From: Anaerovorax odorimutans
GTDB lineage: Bacteria > Bacillota > Clostridia > Peptostreptococcales > Anaerovoracaceae
Assembly (NCBI RefSeq): GCF_024459955.1
Contig: NZ_JANFXK010000003.1
Span: forward strand, 62,001-126,000
Direction of reading: 5' to 3'
Length of the DNA: 64,000 nt
Shown: piece by piece, positions 1 to 8,435 of the stretch
How the letters are laid out: each line of letters opens with the position of its first letter
How positions within the stretch are numbered: the stretch's first letter is position 1
Notes under the pieces: generated by a model
Seen by the model: only the letters and a program-made list of their open reading frames with translations
The model's database searches: none
What the model was told of the DNA's origin: nothing
Translations under genes and position numbers: made by a program

Positions 1-289
1 GTCCGGGATAAAGCTCAGATGCGGAAGTTTCGTTCGTCTGGCTTATAATATATACGGATTCGCGGCGATCCATATCCGCCGGCATATATTGGTCAGCTAT
101 GGACCATAAGGTATCTCCGGATTCAACCTGTACCTGGATATATTCCTGTTTTGTCATACCGTCAGCATTGTTGAAGCCCAAAATCGTTGTGGCGGCGGTA
201 GCTGTTATAAGTAGGGTTAAAACAATAAACACAGTAAATCTCATTCTGGATTTTATTCTATATTTCTTTCTTCCTGTTTGTTTTCTCAT
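1..289 (-). CDS. yneA: SOS-induced LysM cell-division suppressor, YneA-like (3' end missing)
   Basis: Reading the minus strand from ATG 289 gives a basic N-terminus, one hydrophobic segment (about residues 17-32) and then a LysM motif beginning VESGDTLWSIADQY. The frame is open to base 1, so the C-terminus lies outside the window. A short single-pass protein with an extracytoplasmic LysM domain is the architecture of YneA, which delays septation during DNA damage by acting at the division site. A second ATG at 244 is in frame, but the basic residues before the membrane segment favour 289. The gene has its own sigma-A promoter with LexA-type boxes, which supports the call more than the LysM motif alone. 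A generic LysM protein is the alternative. lexA is not adjacent on the visible side. Confidence 0.8.
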   Translation of the reverse strand, partial: MRKQTGRKKYRIKSRMRFTVFIVLTLLITATAATTILGFNNADGMTKQEYIQVQVESGDTLWSIADQYMPADMDRRESVYIISQTNETSASELYPG

Positions 290-310
290 ATCTATATGCC
301 TACCCTTTCT

Positions 311-386
311 GAACGTTTGTTCTTATCTATATGAACATAATACACGAACATACATTCTTTGTCAAGTCAAAATAAACATTTGTTCG
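311..386. promoter_or_regulatory. Cluster of three LexA (SOS) box candidates
   Basis: GAACGTTTGTTC at 311-322 fits the Firmicutes SOS box GAAC-N4-GTTC exactly. GAACATACATTC at 346-357 differs at one core base and lies between the -35 and -10 of the yneA promoter. AAACATTTGTTC at 374-385 differs at one core base and lies upstream of the -35. Box 1 sits just downstream of the expected transcription start. LexA bound to boxes 1 and 2 would block the promoter directly. Seen: sequences and spacing. Inferred: LexA binding. Confidence 0.8.
337..365 (-). promoter_or_regulatory. Sigma-A promoter of the yneA-like gene
   Basis: On the minus strand TTGACA (360-365) is followed by a 17-bp spacer and TATTAT (337-342). 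This is a near-consensus sigma-A promoter about 48 bp before the ATG at 289. One SOS box occupies the spacer and another lies immediately downstream. Confidence 0.85.
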
Positions 387-452
387 ATATGGAGGCCGAA
401 CTTTATAGTAGATTTTACAAGGGTGCTGGACATTCGATATTTTCCGCATAGT

Positions 453-483
453 AAAAACGCGGCCTATCAATCAGATATCCGCG
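453..483 (-). terminator. Probable intrinsic terminator after the 87-aa membrane protein gene
   Basis: On the minus strand CGCGG (479-483) pairs with CCGCG (458-462), followed by TTTTT. It lies 28 bases after the stop codon at 511 and would separate the mutSL-side transcript from the SOS-controlled gene. The stem is short, so efficiency is uncertain. Confidence 0.5.
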
Positions 484-510
484 CTTGCTTCTCTTTTTAA
501 ATTCCTATTC

Positions 511-774
511 TTACAGTTTTAAAAACATCCATATGATCATAGCGACAAGACAGACGACAATCACCAGATCCAGGAATATGGATTCCCCGGTTACCTGCCG
601 CTTCTTTTTTATTGAGAAAAGCTTTCCCAGGATCAGCAGAACCAAGCCTGCCGACAGCACCCAGGTTTCGCCGGGCTGTCCCATGGGCCGGTGCAACGCC
701 TCAGTCATGGCTATGGGAATCAAAATGATAACCAAAGCGATCCCGTATAAAATAAAGTTAAGGTTGTTCTTCAT
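511..774 (-). CDS. Small membrane protein, 87 aa, unknown function
   Basis: Two or three hydrophobic segments are visible: residues about 6-24 (FILYGIALVIILIPIA), about 39-51 (VLSAGLVLLILG) and the C-terminal stretch (LDLVIVVCLVAMIIWMFL). A short basic loop containing KKKRQ separates the last two. I recognise no family. It starts 9 bases after the stop of the VTT-domain gene and is followed by a hairpin terminator, so it is probably the last gene of that transcript. Its length, an ATG start and steady codon use support a real gene. Function cannot be assigned. Confidence 0.65.
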   Translation of the reverse strand: MKNNLNFILYGIALVIILIPIAMTEALHRPMGQPGETWVLSAGLVLLILGKLFSIKKKRQVTGESIFLDLVIVVCLVAMIIWMFLKL

Positions 775-783
775 AGAAGTCTC

Positions 784-1524
784 CTATTTATAAAGCTTGT
801 CGTAGGCTTTATCCAGCCAAACGGTCAGTCTCTTCCTCATGGCGATACCAACGATAAAAAGGACCACCGCAATGACGGCAATGACAATAGCACCCGTATA
901 ATCTCCCGCTTCGATCTGCCTGCCCATCAAAAGGCTACCCATCATACCAGGGCTTCTCCCGATCAGAGAAACGATTAAAAACGGTTTAAGCTTCATCTCA
1001 GAAATACCGGCTGCGTAATTGCACAGATCCTTAGGTACTCCTGGTATTAAAAAGATCAGGAATACAACCACAATGGCTTTTTTGCTATTGAGCTTATGGA
1101 TGAATTCATTGATCTTCTGTTCTCCAAAGATCAGATGCATCGCGTCGTGGCCCAAAAGCTTTGCCAGATAGTATGTGAGTACGGAGCCGATGGCCGCTCC
1201 AATGAGCGAAAATAAAAAACCCAGCCAAAAACCGTACATATACCCGGCGGCAAACTGCAGCCACTGACCCGGTATGATACAAATAACGATCTGCGCGATC
1301 TGTGCGCCGATATACACGAAGATACTCTGAGCCTTGTACTGCTTAAAAAAGGCATTCACGTTTTCCAGGCTGGACATACGTTCGATGATCTCAGGCTGGA
1401 AAAAATAAATATACAGCGGCAGACCTACCAGTATGAACAGCAGCAGTGCCAGCTTCAAAATCGTTGTAAATATTTTAATTCTTTTTCGTAATCGTTCTTT
1501 CTTATTTCTATCCATGGTTAACAA
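784..1524 (-). CDS. TVP38/TMEM64 family (VTT domain) inner-membrane protein
   Basis: A 246-aa polytopic protein with a basic N-terminus, a first membrane segment near residues 19-40, and a central VTT/SNARE-associated domain. That domain contains a glycine-rich GQWLQFAAGYMYGFWLG stretch, a helix with GAAIGSVLTYYLAKLLG, and the conserved FLIFLIPGVPKDLCNYAAG motif. Family members resemble DedA proteins and are thought to move lipids or protons across the membrane. No substrate is known for this one. The frame opens with TTG at 1524, five bases after AAGGGG; an ATG at 1515 is the alternative. It lies 25 bases after the ynbB-type gene and is probably co-transcribed with it. Confidence 0.88.
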   Translation of the reverse strand: MLTMDRNKKERLRKRIKIFTTILKLALLLFILVGLPLYIYFFQPEIIERMSSLENVNAFFKQYKAQSIFVYIGAQIAQIVICIIPGQWLQFAAGYMYGFWLGFLFSLIGAAIGSVLTYYLAKLLGHDAMHLIFGEQKINEFIHKLNSKKAIVVVFLIFLIPGVPKDLCNYAAGISEMKLKPFLIVSLIGRSPGMMGSLLMGRQIEAGDYTGAIVIAVIAVVLFIVGIAMRKRLTVWLDKAYDKLYK

Positions 1525-1549
1525 TCAATCCCCTTACCCGTTATTTGTT

Positions 1550-2845
1550 TTATACCAGTGAAATTAGATTTTGCTCGTGCAGAGTCTGCATAGCTTTGAT
1601 TACGCCGAACTTCGAGTGTTCGTAAGTGAGTCCCCCTTGAAAATATACGATATACGGCTTGCGAATCGGCGCGTCAGCACTCAGCTCAATGGAAGATCCC
1701 TGAACAAAAGCTCCTGCGGCCATAACGACCTGATCCTCATATCCCGGCATATCCCATGGAATCGGTTTTACATAAGCATCGATCGGCGCCGCTGCCTGAA
1801 TCCCCTCACAGAAAGCAACAACAGCCTCCGGGCTGCCCAGCTTTACGGCTTCGATGATATCGCTCCTTGTGTCCTCGGCCTTCGGGCATACGTCATAGCC
1901 CAGCATCTCGAAGGCTTTTGCGCACAGTACCGCGCCCTTTACCGCGGCGTTTACTGTTTTAGGCGCAAGAAACAGCCCCTGAAACATGGTCCGGGTCTGT
2001 CCGAATGTAAGGCCGCATTCACCGCCGATTCCGGGCGAAGTCATGCGATAGGAAATATTTTCGATAAGGTCTTTTCTGCCCGCAATGTAACCGCCTGTCA
2101 AAGCCAAACCGCCCCCGGGATTTTTAATCAGAGAACCGGCCAGAACATCTGCGCCTACCTCCGTTGGCTCCTCGGTGTCCAAAAACTCGCCGTAGCAGTT
2201 GTCTACCATACAGACGATGTCAGGGCTGATCTGATGGACAAACTCCGCCCACTGGCGAATCTGAGGGATCGTGATGGCCTTTCTCCACCCGTACCCGGTA
2301 GCGCGCTGTACGGTGACCATACGGGTCTTTTCCGTAATGGCTTTTTTTAATGCGTCTAAGTCAATATTACCTTCCGGCGTGAGTTCAACCTGCTTATAGC
2401 TGACTCCGAATTCCTTGAGAGACCCCTTCCCTTCTCCGCGGATTCCGATCACTTCCTCCAGCGTATCGTAAGGCGCGCCGGTGCAGTAAATCAGTTCGTC
2501 GCCCGGGCGCAGGATACCGGTAAGCGTCAGTGTCAGCGCATGGGTTCCATTGACGATAATCGGCCGGACCAGCGCGGCTTCCGTTTTAAAAATATCCGCA
2601 TAAACCCGTTCCAGAGCGTCTCTTCCGGCATCGTCGTAACCGTACCCTGTATTCCAGGCAAAATGAGTATCGCTGATCCGGTTCTTCTGAAACGCGGTCA
2701 GAACCTTATACTGGTTATATGCCATAATATCGTCCAAGTGCTCAAACTGACCTTTAACCGCGGCTTCTGCTTCTGCGATATGATCCAGCACGCCAGGTGC
2801 GATCTTCAATTCTTCTGATAATAATCGATAGGTATTTGTCTGCAT
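1550..2845 (-). CDS. ynbB: YnbB-type PLP enzyme (methionine gamma-lyase family, 'aluminium resistance')
   Basis: A 431-aa fold-type I PLP-dependent enzyme of the COG4100 family, annotated variously as methionine gamma-lyase-like or aluminium-resistance protein. Visible landmarks are the phosphate-cradle region VNGTHALTLTLTG (about 98-110), the cofactor-ring aspartate in CMVDNCYGEF (D215) and the Schiff-base lysine in SLIKNPGG (K241). The ATG at 2845 has AGAGG at good spacing. In Bacillus the homologue ynbB sits shortly downstream of miaA and hfq, and here it is also downstream of miaA, but with a recombinase and a surface-protein gene between them. The physiological substrate of this family is not firmly known; sulfur amino-acid lyase activity is inferred from homology. 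Confidence 0.9.
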   Translation of the reverse strand: MQTNTYRLLSEELKIAPGVLDHIAEAEAAVKGQFEHLDDIMAYNQYKVLTAFQKNRISDTHFAWNTGYGYDDAGRDALERVYADIFKTEAALVRPIIVNGTHALTLTLTGILRPGDELIYCTGAPYDTLEEVIGIRGEGKGSLKEFGVSYKQVELTPEGNIDLDALKKAITEKTRMVTVQRATGYGWRKAITIPQIRQWAEFVHQISPDIVCMVDNCYGEFLDTEEPTEVGADVLAGSLIKNPGGGLALTGGYIAGRKDLIENISYRMTSPGIGGECGLTFGQTRTMFQGLFLAPKTVNAAVKGAVLCAKAFEMLGYDVCPKAEDTRSDIIEAVKLGSPEAVVAFCEGIQAAAPIDAYVKPIPWDMPGYEDQVVMAAGAFVQGSSIELSADAPIRKPYIVYFQGGLTYEHSKFGVIKAMQTLHEQNLISLV

Positions 2846-2872
2846 GTTTTCCTCTTTCGTTTTACATAGTAT

Positions 2873-4426
2873 TTATTTTGAGGATTCTTTTTGGTCTTCC
2901 GCCTCGGAAAGCATGTTTTCAATAAAGACGTGGGGATTGAACATTTCCAGGATGAAATCTCCGGAAGCTGTTCCGTAAGCGTTTTCCTCAAAGAATTTTT
3001 TGAATTGAGATTTATAACGAATCTTCAATTTCTCCAATACCGCATCCCTGTCGATTTCGCTGGCCTCCTGCCAGTTAAAAACCGGATAGCCGTTGTTGAC
3101 GCCATACATGCCGCTGGTATCCGGCCGGTATGCGTTTCCCAGCTCAGCGGACATATGGGTGCTCCGCATGTCTCCGGAAGCCTTGGGCGTGATGGTCTGT
3201 GAATACCGCTTTTTCCCCTTGCCTTCTCTGTCTTTTCCTACGGCAATATTCGCGGAACTGTTCAGGTAATAGTTATTGGAGATCGAAACCTCAATACTAT
3301 TATAATAGTCTGCGGTGTAATTTCCAAGTACACCGCCAATATATTTACCATTTTTTAAGATTCCGGCGTTATAGGAATTGCGAAGCTTTACTCCATCCTC
3401 CCCAATACTGCCCACTACGCCTCCCACATAGCCGTAGGAGCCGTCCTTGGGGCCTGAAACAGAACCGGTGTTGTAACAGCTTTCCACCGTGGAGCCCACA
3501 GCGTTGGTATAGCCCACAACCCCGCCGGCACATTCGTTGCCGGAATAGATGTTTCCTTTATTAAAAGACTCTTTAATAACTGCCGATTTGGCTACGGATC
3601 TTCCTGCGATACCGCCGGTACCGTAGGTTCCCACGCCCTTGCCTTCGGAAACAACCCTTCCTTCGTTGGAACATTTTTCAATACTGCCGTTCCAGTTTTC
3701 GCCTACGACGCCGCCGACCTTGACATATCCCTTCACATTTCCCAGGTTATGGCAGCTTATCACCTGTCCGGAATTGTTTTCGCCCACAACCCCGCCGATC
3801 TTATCCGCACCCGAAACCTCCACGTTTATGTTACAGTTTTCAACCGCCGCAGTGCGGGCCATCGTACCGGCAAGGCCTCCGATGCTGCTGCCGGAGGTGC
3901 TGATGCTTCCCGAGAGGTTCAGATTCTTCACGGTCCCGCTGAGATAGCCGAAAAATCCCTGATTGTCGCTGTCCGTTCCGCTGATTTTTATTCCGGAAAC
4001 CGTATGTCCGTTTCCTTCAAACACGCCTTCAAAGGTGTGCACATTAGAGCCTCCGAGGGGCTGCCAGGGCTTTGTCAGATTAATATCGTTCATCAGTTTT
4101 ATTGTGATACCCTTGAAGGTATGGACTTTATTGACCTTCCAGGTGACTTTTCTGGTATTGACCAGCTTTGCCAGCCCAAAGAGCTGCTGTTCAGTGGTGA
4201 TCTCATATACCTCTCTGGGATCCTCCGGATCGAACCAGCTGGTATCGGCCTTGCCTGCTTTGATTGCCTCTTCTTCTGCCAGTTCCGCCTGGAACTCCGC
4301 GTCATATTGAAGATTTTCGACCTTCTGTATAAAAGAATAGTCGGCGGCAAAGGCAGGTACCGCGGTCACACAATTGCATATTAATAAAGATGCTGCACAG
4401 GTGCAGATAAAGGCCTTTTTCTTCAT
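2873..4426 (-). CDS. Secreted GLUG-repeat surface protein
   Basis: A 517-aa protein from ATG 4426. The frame continues to a GTG at 4459, but the ATG places a classic signal peptide (KKKAFICTC, a hydrophobic core, then cleavage after AFA) at the N-terminus. Residues from about 130 to 375 hold six or more GLUG-type repeats, each about 25-35 aa with a GGVVGEN or GGLAGTM core followed by a CYN/CHN turn, which is typical of beta-helical adhesins. No LPXTG motif or C-terminal membrane anchor is visible, so it may be released or held non-covalently. It lies 54 bases after the recombinase stop in the same direction. Function is unknown; adhesion or carbohydrate contact is inferred from the repeat type. 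Confidence 0.82.
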   Translation of the reverse strand: MKKKAFICTCAASLLICNCVTAVPAFAADYSFIQKVENLQYDAEFQAELAEEEAIKAGKADTSWFDPEDPREVYEITTEQQLFGLAKLVNTRKVTWKVNKVHTFKGITIKLMNDINLTKPWQPLGGSNVHTFEGVFEGNGHTVSGIKISGTDSDNQGFFGYLSGTVKNLNLSGSISTSGSSIGGLAGTMARTAAVENCNINVEVSGADKIGGVVGENNSGQVISCHNLGNVKGYVKVGGVVGENWNGSIEKCSNEGRVVSEGKGVGTYGTGGIAGRSVAKSAVIKESFNKGNIYSGNECAGGVVGYTNAVGSTVESCYNTGSVSGPKDGSYGYVGGVVGSIGEDGVKLRNSYNAGILKNGKYIGGVLGNYTADYYNSIEVSISNNYYLNSSANIAVGKDREGKGKKRYSQTITPKASGDMRSTHMSAELGNAYRPDTSGMYGVNNGYPVFNWQEASEIDRDAVLEKLKIRYKSQFKKFFEENAYGTASGDFILEMFNPHVFIENMLSEAEDQKESSK

Positions 4427-4480
4427 TTCCTTTTCTCTTTCCTTTCTCGAACCAGACACTGTATCATTGTCATGCTTTAA

Positions 4481-5623
4481 TTATTTTTTCTTCTTTCCTT
4501 CAGTTCGCTCCAATTCCCATTCCATGTCCTTGACCAGCTCACGTTTGACATTCATCTTATGCGCGGCATAAAGCTGAGTCGTCGTCACCTGTTCGTGGTC
4601 CAGCAGAGCCTGAACATCGAAGATGGAATTACCGCGCCCAATGAGACTGGTGGCCGCGGTAGCTCTGAGCTTGTGGGGACTGTAGCCGGACTTCCTGGAA
4701 GTGGAAAGGCCAATGGACGTATACTTTTTGACCAGTTCCCGAATCTGCCGTTCGGTCATCCTCCTGCCCTGAAGGGAAAGAAACAGTGCGTCCTTATGGA
4801 CTTCGTCCAGCTTGCTGTCATCCGCCCGTTCTTCCTCTATGTAATCCCTCACCGCTCCGGTTACCGACTGGTTTAAAGGCATGTTGGACTCTTTGCCTCG
4901 CTTTCGGTAGATCGTAAATTCTCCCCGCGAAAAATTGAAGGATGAAACATTGAGCTGCTGCAGCTCCGAAAGCCTGAGGCCATAGGTGAGGAAAAGCAGC
5001 AGAATGGCTTTATCCCGTTTTTTTGTCTTTTCCCAGAATTGCCGTTCTTTTTTCGTCAAGTGACTGCCGGTGGTGACCGCGTCCAGCATAATCATCACTT
5101 CATCATCCTGAAGTGCTTTGATTTCCCTTTCGGTTGCCTTGGGGACGCGGATCGGATCAAAACCGTCCGTAATGTTTTTTTTAATCAGCTCATCCCGGTA
5201 CAACTGCTTGAACATGACAGAAACGGATGATTTTTTTCTGGCGAGGGTCTTATTGTTGTTTTCATAAACAATAATCGAATCGTCCGTTACAACTTCATAT
5301 CTTCTGCAGTAGTCAATGAAAGCATTTACGTCCACCGCCCGGATGGAGTCAAAGTCGGAAAGCTTGATATCTTTTGTATTTTCAGCCTCAGAAAGGGCCG
5401 TTTCCTTGATGAGATAATCGCAGAAAAACTTAATATCATGAAGATACGCCAATCTGGTCATGGGGAGCACATTGCCGCGAAGGTACGCGAAAAATCCCCG
5501 GAGGAACCGAGGAAGCTCACTTTCGATCTCTTCACACTGGCAGACGATCTCATGTTCCTTCATGACAATATTGTCAGGCTTACTACTTTTATTATGAACC
5601 TTTATTTGTTTTTGTCCAGCCAT
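4481..5623 (-). CDS. Tyrosine recombinase (XerC/XerD-like integrase)
   Basis: A 380-aa tyrosine recombinase with an N-terminal SAM-like core-binding domain (about 35-150) and a C-terminal catalytic domain. The expected residues are visible: R217 in YGLRLSEL, K244 in the turn RKRGKE, H317 and R320 in SPHKLRATA, H343 in LLDHEQVTT and the nucleophile Y352 in TTQLYAA. The start at 5623 lies 22 bases inside miaA, so the two genes are translationally coupled. That coupling argues for a resident Xer-like enzyme rather than a recent prophage integrase. No att-like direct repeats were seen around it. The 30-residue charged extension before the core-binding domain is longer than in XerC/XerD. Its target site is unknown. 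Confidence 0.88.
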   Translation of the reverse strand: MAGQKQIKVHNKSSKPDNIVMKEHEIVCQCEEIESELPRFLRGFFAYLRGNVLPMTRLAYLHDIKFFCDYLIKETALSEAENTKDIKLSDFDSIRAVDVNAFIDYCRRYEVVTDDSIIVYENNNKTLARKKSSVSVMFKQLYRDELIKKNITDGFDPIRVPKATEREIKALQDDEVMIMLDAVTTGSHLTKKERQFWEKTKKRDKAILLLFLTYGLRLSELQQLNVSSFNFSRGEFTIYRKRGKESNMPLNQSVTGAVRDYIEEERADDSKLDEVHKDALFLSLQGRRMTERQIRELVKKYTSIGLSTSRKSGYSPHKLRATAATSLIGRGNSIFDVQALLDHEQVTTTQLYAAHKMNVKRELVKDMEWELERTEGKKKK

Positions 5624-6531
5624 AAAATCATATCCTCTAAAGCTTTTTCACTGCTTTCATACAGGGAAAGGTCGAACCAATTAATTCTATCATATCTGCG
5701 GAACCAAGTTAACTGTCTTTTTGCGTAATTTCGAGTGTTTTGCTGTATTTTCGCCACTGCCGTATCAAGATCGTATTCCCCTTGCAAATAGCAGATCAGT
5801 TCTTTATAACCGATTCCCTTCATAGAAATATTGTCTTCGGAAAGTCCCATATCCAAAAGTCCTTTTACTTCCGCCAGCAGACCCCGCTCCATGAGGATCT
5901 CCACTCTGGCGTTGATCCGGTTATAGAGCTCTCCGCGGTCCCTTGTAAGACCGATGAGCCGCGGCCGGTAATCCTTTGTCGGCGTATTCACCTCCGTAAA
6001 GGCCGGAATCCCGCGTCCGGTGGTCTCCACGGCCTCCAGCGCCCGGATGATTTTTTTCGTATTATTGGGATGAATCCGGGCCGCCGCATCCGGGTCCTTT
6101 TCCTCAAGGAGCCGATAAACGGCCTCTTTTCCCTGCATATCAGCCAGCAGCTCCAGCTTTTTGCGGTATCCGTCTTTTCTCGGCGGAGAGCTGAAGTCCA
6201 TTTCATAGAGCAGGGAATTGAGATACAGACCGGTACCCCCGGAAATGACCGGAAGTTTCCCTTTTTCGTGGATTTGAGCAATGGCGGCCTTTGCCCGTTT
6301 TTGATATTCGGCCACAGAAAATGGCTCCCTGGGATCGATCTCATCAACGAGATAATGCTTCACCAGGGCCCGTTCTTCTTCTGTCGGCTTTGCGCTGCCG
6401 ATGTCCATGAATTTATAGAGCTGCATAGAGTCGCAGGACACGATTTCTCCGTCCAGGCGCTGAGCCAGCTTTATGGAATATTCGGTTTTTCCTACGGCCG
6501 TGGGTCCGGCTACTACTAAAATTTCTTTCAT
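5602..6531 (-). CDS. miaA: tRNA dimethylallyltransferase
   Basis: MiaA transfers a dimethylallyl group to N6 of A37 in tRNAs that read UNN codons. The 309-aa protein has the P-loop GPTAVGKT (9-16), the substrate-binding DSMQLYKFMDIGSAKPT stretch, the SGGTGLYLNSL motif and the C-terminal QNTRNYAKRQLTWFR tRNA-binding helix. Length is normal. The ATG directly follows the TAA of mutL with no intervening base, and the 3' end overlaps the recombinase gene. In Bacillus and many Clostridia hfq follows miaA; no hfq-like frame is visible here. Confidence 0.97.
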   Translation of the reverse strand: MKEILVVAGPTAVGKTEYSIKLAQRLDGEIVSCDSMQLYKFMDIGSAKPTEEERALVKHYLVDEIDPREPFSVAEYQKRAKAAIAQIHEKGKLPVISGGTGLYLNSLLYEMDFSSPPRKDGYRKKLELLADMQGKEAVYRLLEEKDPDAAARIHPNNTKKIIRALEAVETTGRGIPAFTEVNTPTKDYRPRLIGLTRDRGELYNRINARVEILMERGLLAEVKGLLDMGLSEDNISMKGIGYKELICYLQGEYDLDTAVAKIQQNTRNYAKRQLTWFRRYDRINWFDLSLYESSEKALEDMILWLDKNK

Positions 6532-8418
6532 TTACACCCTCTTGAACATCTTTTCAATTTCGTACTGGGTCATTTTTATAAATGTCGGCCTGCCGTGGGG
6601 GCAGGAAAACGGATTTTCACAGTTCTTCAGATCTGCGATCAGCTGCTCAATCTCGCTGTCTTTGAGATAATCGTGAGCCTTGACCGCGCTCTTGCAGGAA
6701 CGCATAGTCAGCTTTTCAATTGCAGGAATATTGTCCAGTTTTACACCGTCGGAAACGCTGTCGGCAAAATCGTTGAGAAAACGCTCTGCCTCCGCAAGCT
6801 CCATGAACATGGGGATCTCCTTGACAATATAGGTCTTGGGCCCGAATTCCTCTACGGAAAAGCCCATTTGCGCAAGAGCCTTTACCCAATCCTCATGCTC
6901 TTCCGCCACCTGATAGGAAACATTGAGCATGATTGGGAGCATGATTGGCTGGCTGTGCTTTTCGGAGTTTCGATACTGGTCCATCAGCTTTTCAAAGAAG
7001 ATCCGCTCGTGAGCCGCATGCTGGTCGATGAGGTAAAAACAGGTTTCATCGATGGCAGTAATATAAGTTCCGAATATGGAGCCGGTAACGGTCAGCTCAT
7101 CAAAGTCAAAAGGCGCCGGCGTCCTGGGCGTTTTTTTACTTGCTTTTTCACCCCCAATGAAAGGCTCTTCCTTTGCTGGGGGCTTCTCTTTCTGATGGCC
7201 GGTTTCCTGCTTTTTTGCCTGGTAAGAAGCAACCTCTTCTCTTATTGCCGGTTCCTTTTTTTCCTCTTCTTGGCGCAAGGTTGACAATAATTTTTTTATA
7301 TCAACTTGTTCTTCGGCAGGAGGAGGCACGGTCGCCGGTCTGGGCGCAGGGATCGCTTCTGCAGTTTTCCTTGCCTCCGGGGCCGGTTCCGGTTCTTTGC
7401 GAAAAAGGTCCTTCTCCTTTACCTCCGGTATGGATTCCCTGGAAAGGAGCGCCTGACGGAGGGCATGGTGTACGAACTCGGTCACAAAGGCCTCATCGTT
7501 AAAGCGGACTTCCCGTTTATTGGGATGGATATTCACGTCCAGAACCGCAGGGTCTGCCCTTAGAAACAGGAATGCTACGGGAAACCTTCCTTCAAAGAGT
7601 TTGTCCGAATATGCCTGGCTGATACCTTTTTGCAGGATCTTGCTGTTCACGACTCTGCCGTTAATGAAGAAAATCTGGTGCTTTCTGGTGGCGCGGCTCT
7701 GCCCCGGACCAGATATGTAACCTTCCAGGGAAAGATAATCCTTTTCAGCCCGTACAGGAATCAGGTCATCGCTGATTTCTCTGCTGAAAACCGTAAGAAT
7801 GTTTTTATGCCGGTCGCCTCTGCCCGGGGTGGTAAAGAGCAGATTGCCATTGCTGATAAGGCGGATTTTAAGGTTTGCGTAGGCCAGAGCAATCTGGGAA
7901 ACAAATTCGATGACCAGGCTGCTTTCGGTCGCATCGGATTTCATGAATTTCTGTCTGGCAGGCGTGTTATAAAACAAGTCCCGGACCACGATGGTTGTAC
8001 CGTCCGGACATCCGGTCATTTCCTTTTCCGCTGGATGACTGCCCTCAATCACCAGCCGTACCCCAGCTGCCGCGGCAGCTGGTTTTGTTATGATTTCGGT
8101 TCTGGACACCGCTGAGATGCTGGCCAGCGCTTCCCCGCGAAAACCCAGCGTCTCAATGCTTTCCAGATCCCGGGCCTGAGAAATCTTACTGGTGGCATGA
8201 CGCAGAAATGCTGTTTCTACCTGATCGGCTTCGATGCCGCTGCCGTCGTCGGTTACCCTTATATAAGTTTTTCCACCTTTTTTGATTTCTACCGTAATGG
8301 CGGATGCTCCGGCGTCAATGGAATTTTCCACCAGTTCCTTGACAATGGAAAGGGGTCTGTCCACCACCTCGCCGGCTGCGATTTTATCCGCTACTTCTTT
8401 TTCTAAAATCCGAATCAT
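6532..8418 (-). CDS. mutL: DNA mismatch repair protein MutL with endonuclease motif
   Basis: A 628-aa MutL. The N-terminal GHKL ATPase shows the catalytic glutamate E31 in ELVENSIDAG, followed by DDGSGIE and TLGFRGEALASI. A proline/glutamate-rich linker (about residues 335-430) separates it from the C-terminal dimerisation/nuclease domain. That domain carries DQHAAHERIFFE (from D465), which matches the DQHA(X)2E(X)4E metal-binding endonuclease motif, and CPHGRP (from C606). MutL here therefore should nick the daughter strand itself, as expected in bacteria lacking MutH. It is encoded 17 bases after mutS and abuts miaA. Confidence 0.97.
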   Translation of the reverse strand: MIRILEKEVADKIAAGEVVDRPLSIVKELVENSIDAGASAITVEIKKGGKTYIRVTDDGSGIEADQVETAFLRHATSKISQARDLESIETLGFRGEALASISAVSRTEIITKPAAAAAGVRLVIEGSHPAEKEMTGCPDGTTIVVRDLFYNTPARQKFMKSDATESSLVIEFVSQIALAYANLKIRLISNGNLLFTTPGRGDRHKNILTVFSREISDDLIPVRAEKDYLSLEGYISGPGQSRATRKHQIFFINGRVVNSKILQKGISQAYSDKLFEGRFPVAFLFLRADPAVLDVNIHPNKREVRFNDEAFVTEFVHHALRQALLSRESIPEVKEKDLFRKEPEPAPEARKTAEAIPAPRPATVPPPAEEQVDIKKLLSTLRQEEEKKEPAIREEVASYQAKKQETGHQKEKPPAKEEPFIGGEKASKKTPRTPAPFDFDELTVTGSIFGTYITAIDETCFYLIDQHAAHERIFFEKLMDQYRNSEKHSQPIMLPIMLNVSYQVAEEHEDWVKALAQMGFSVEEFGPKTYIVKEIPMFMELAEAERFLNDFADSVSDGVKLDNIPAIEKLTMRSCKSAVKAHDYLKDSEIEQLIADLKNCENPFSCPHGRPTFIKMTQYEIEKMFKRV

Positions 8419-8435
8419 AACAGAAGTTCCCCTCC

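Noticed and set aside
99-500. A 133-codon plus-strand frame at the left edge
   Set aside because: It overlaps the yneA-like gene, its promoter and SOS boxes on the other strand and is rich in cysteine, tyrosine and phenylalanine, as expected from AT-rich non-coding DNA.
4481-5623. The tyrosine recombinase as evidence of a prophage or integrative element
   Set aside because: No att-like direct repeats, tRNA target, or phage or conjugation genes are nearby, and the gene is translationally coupled to miaA.
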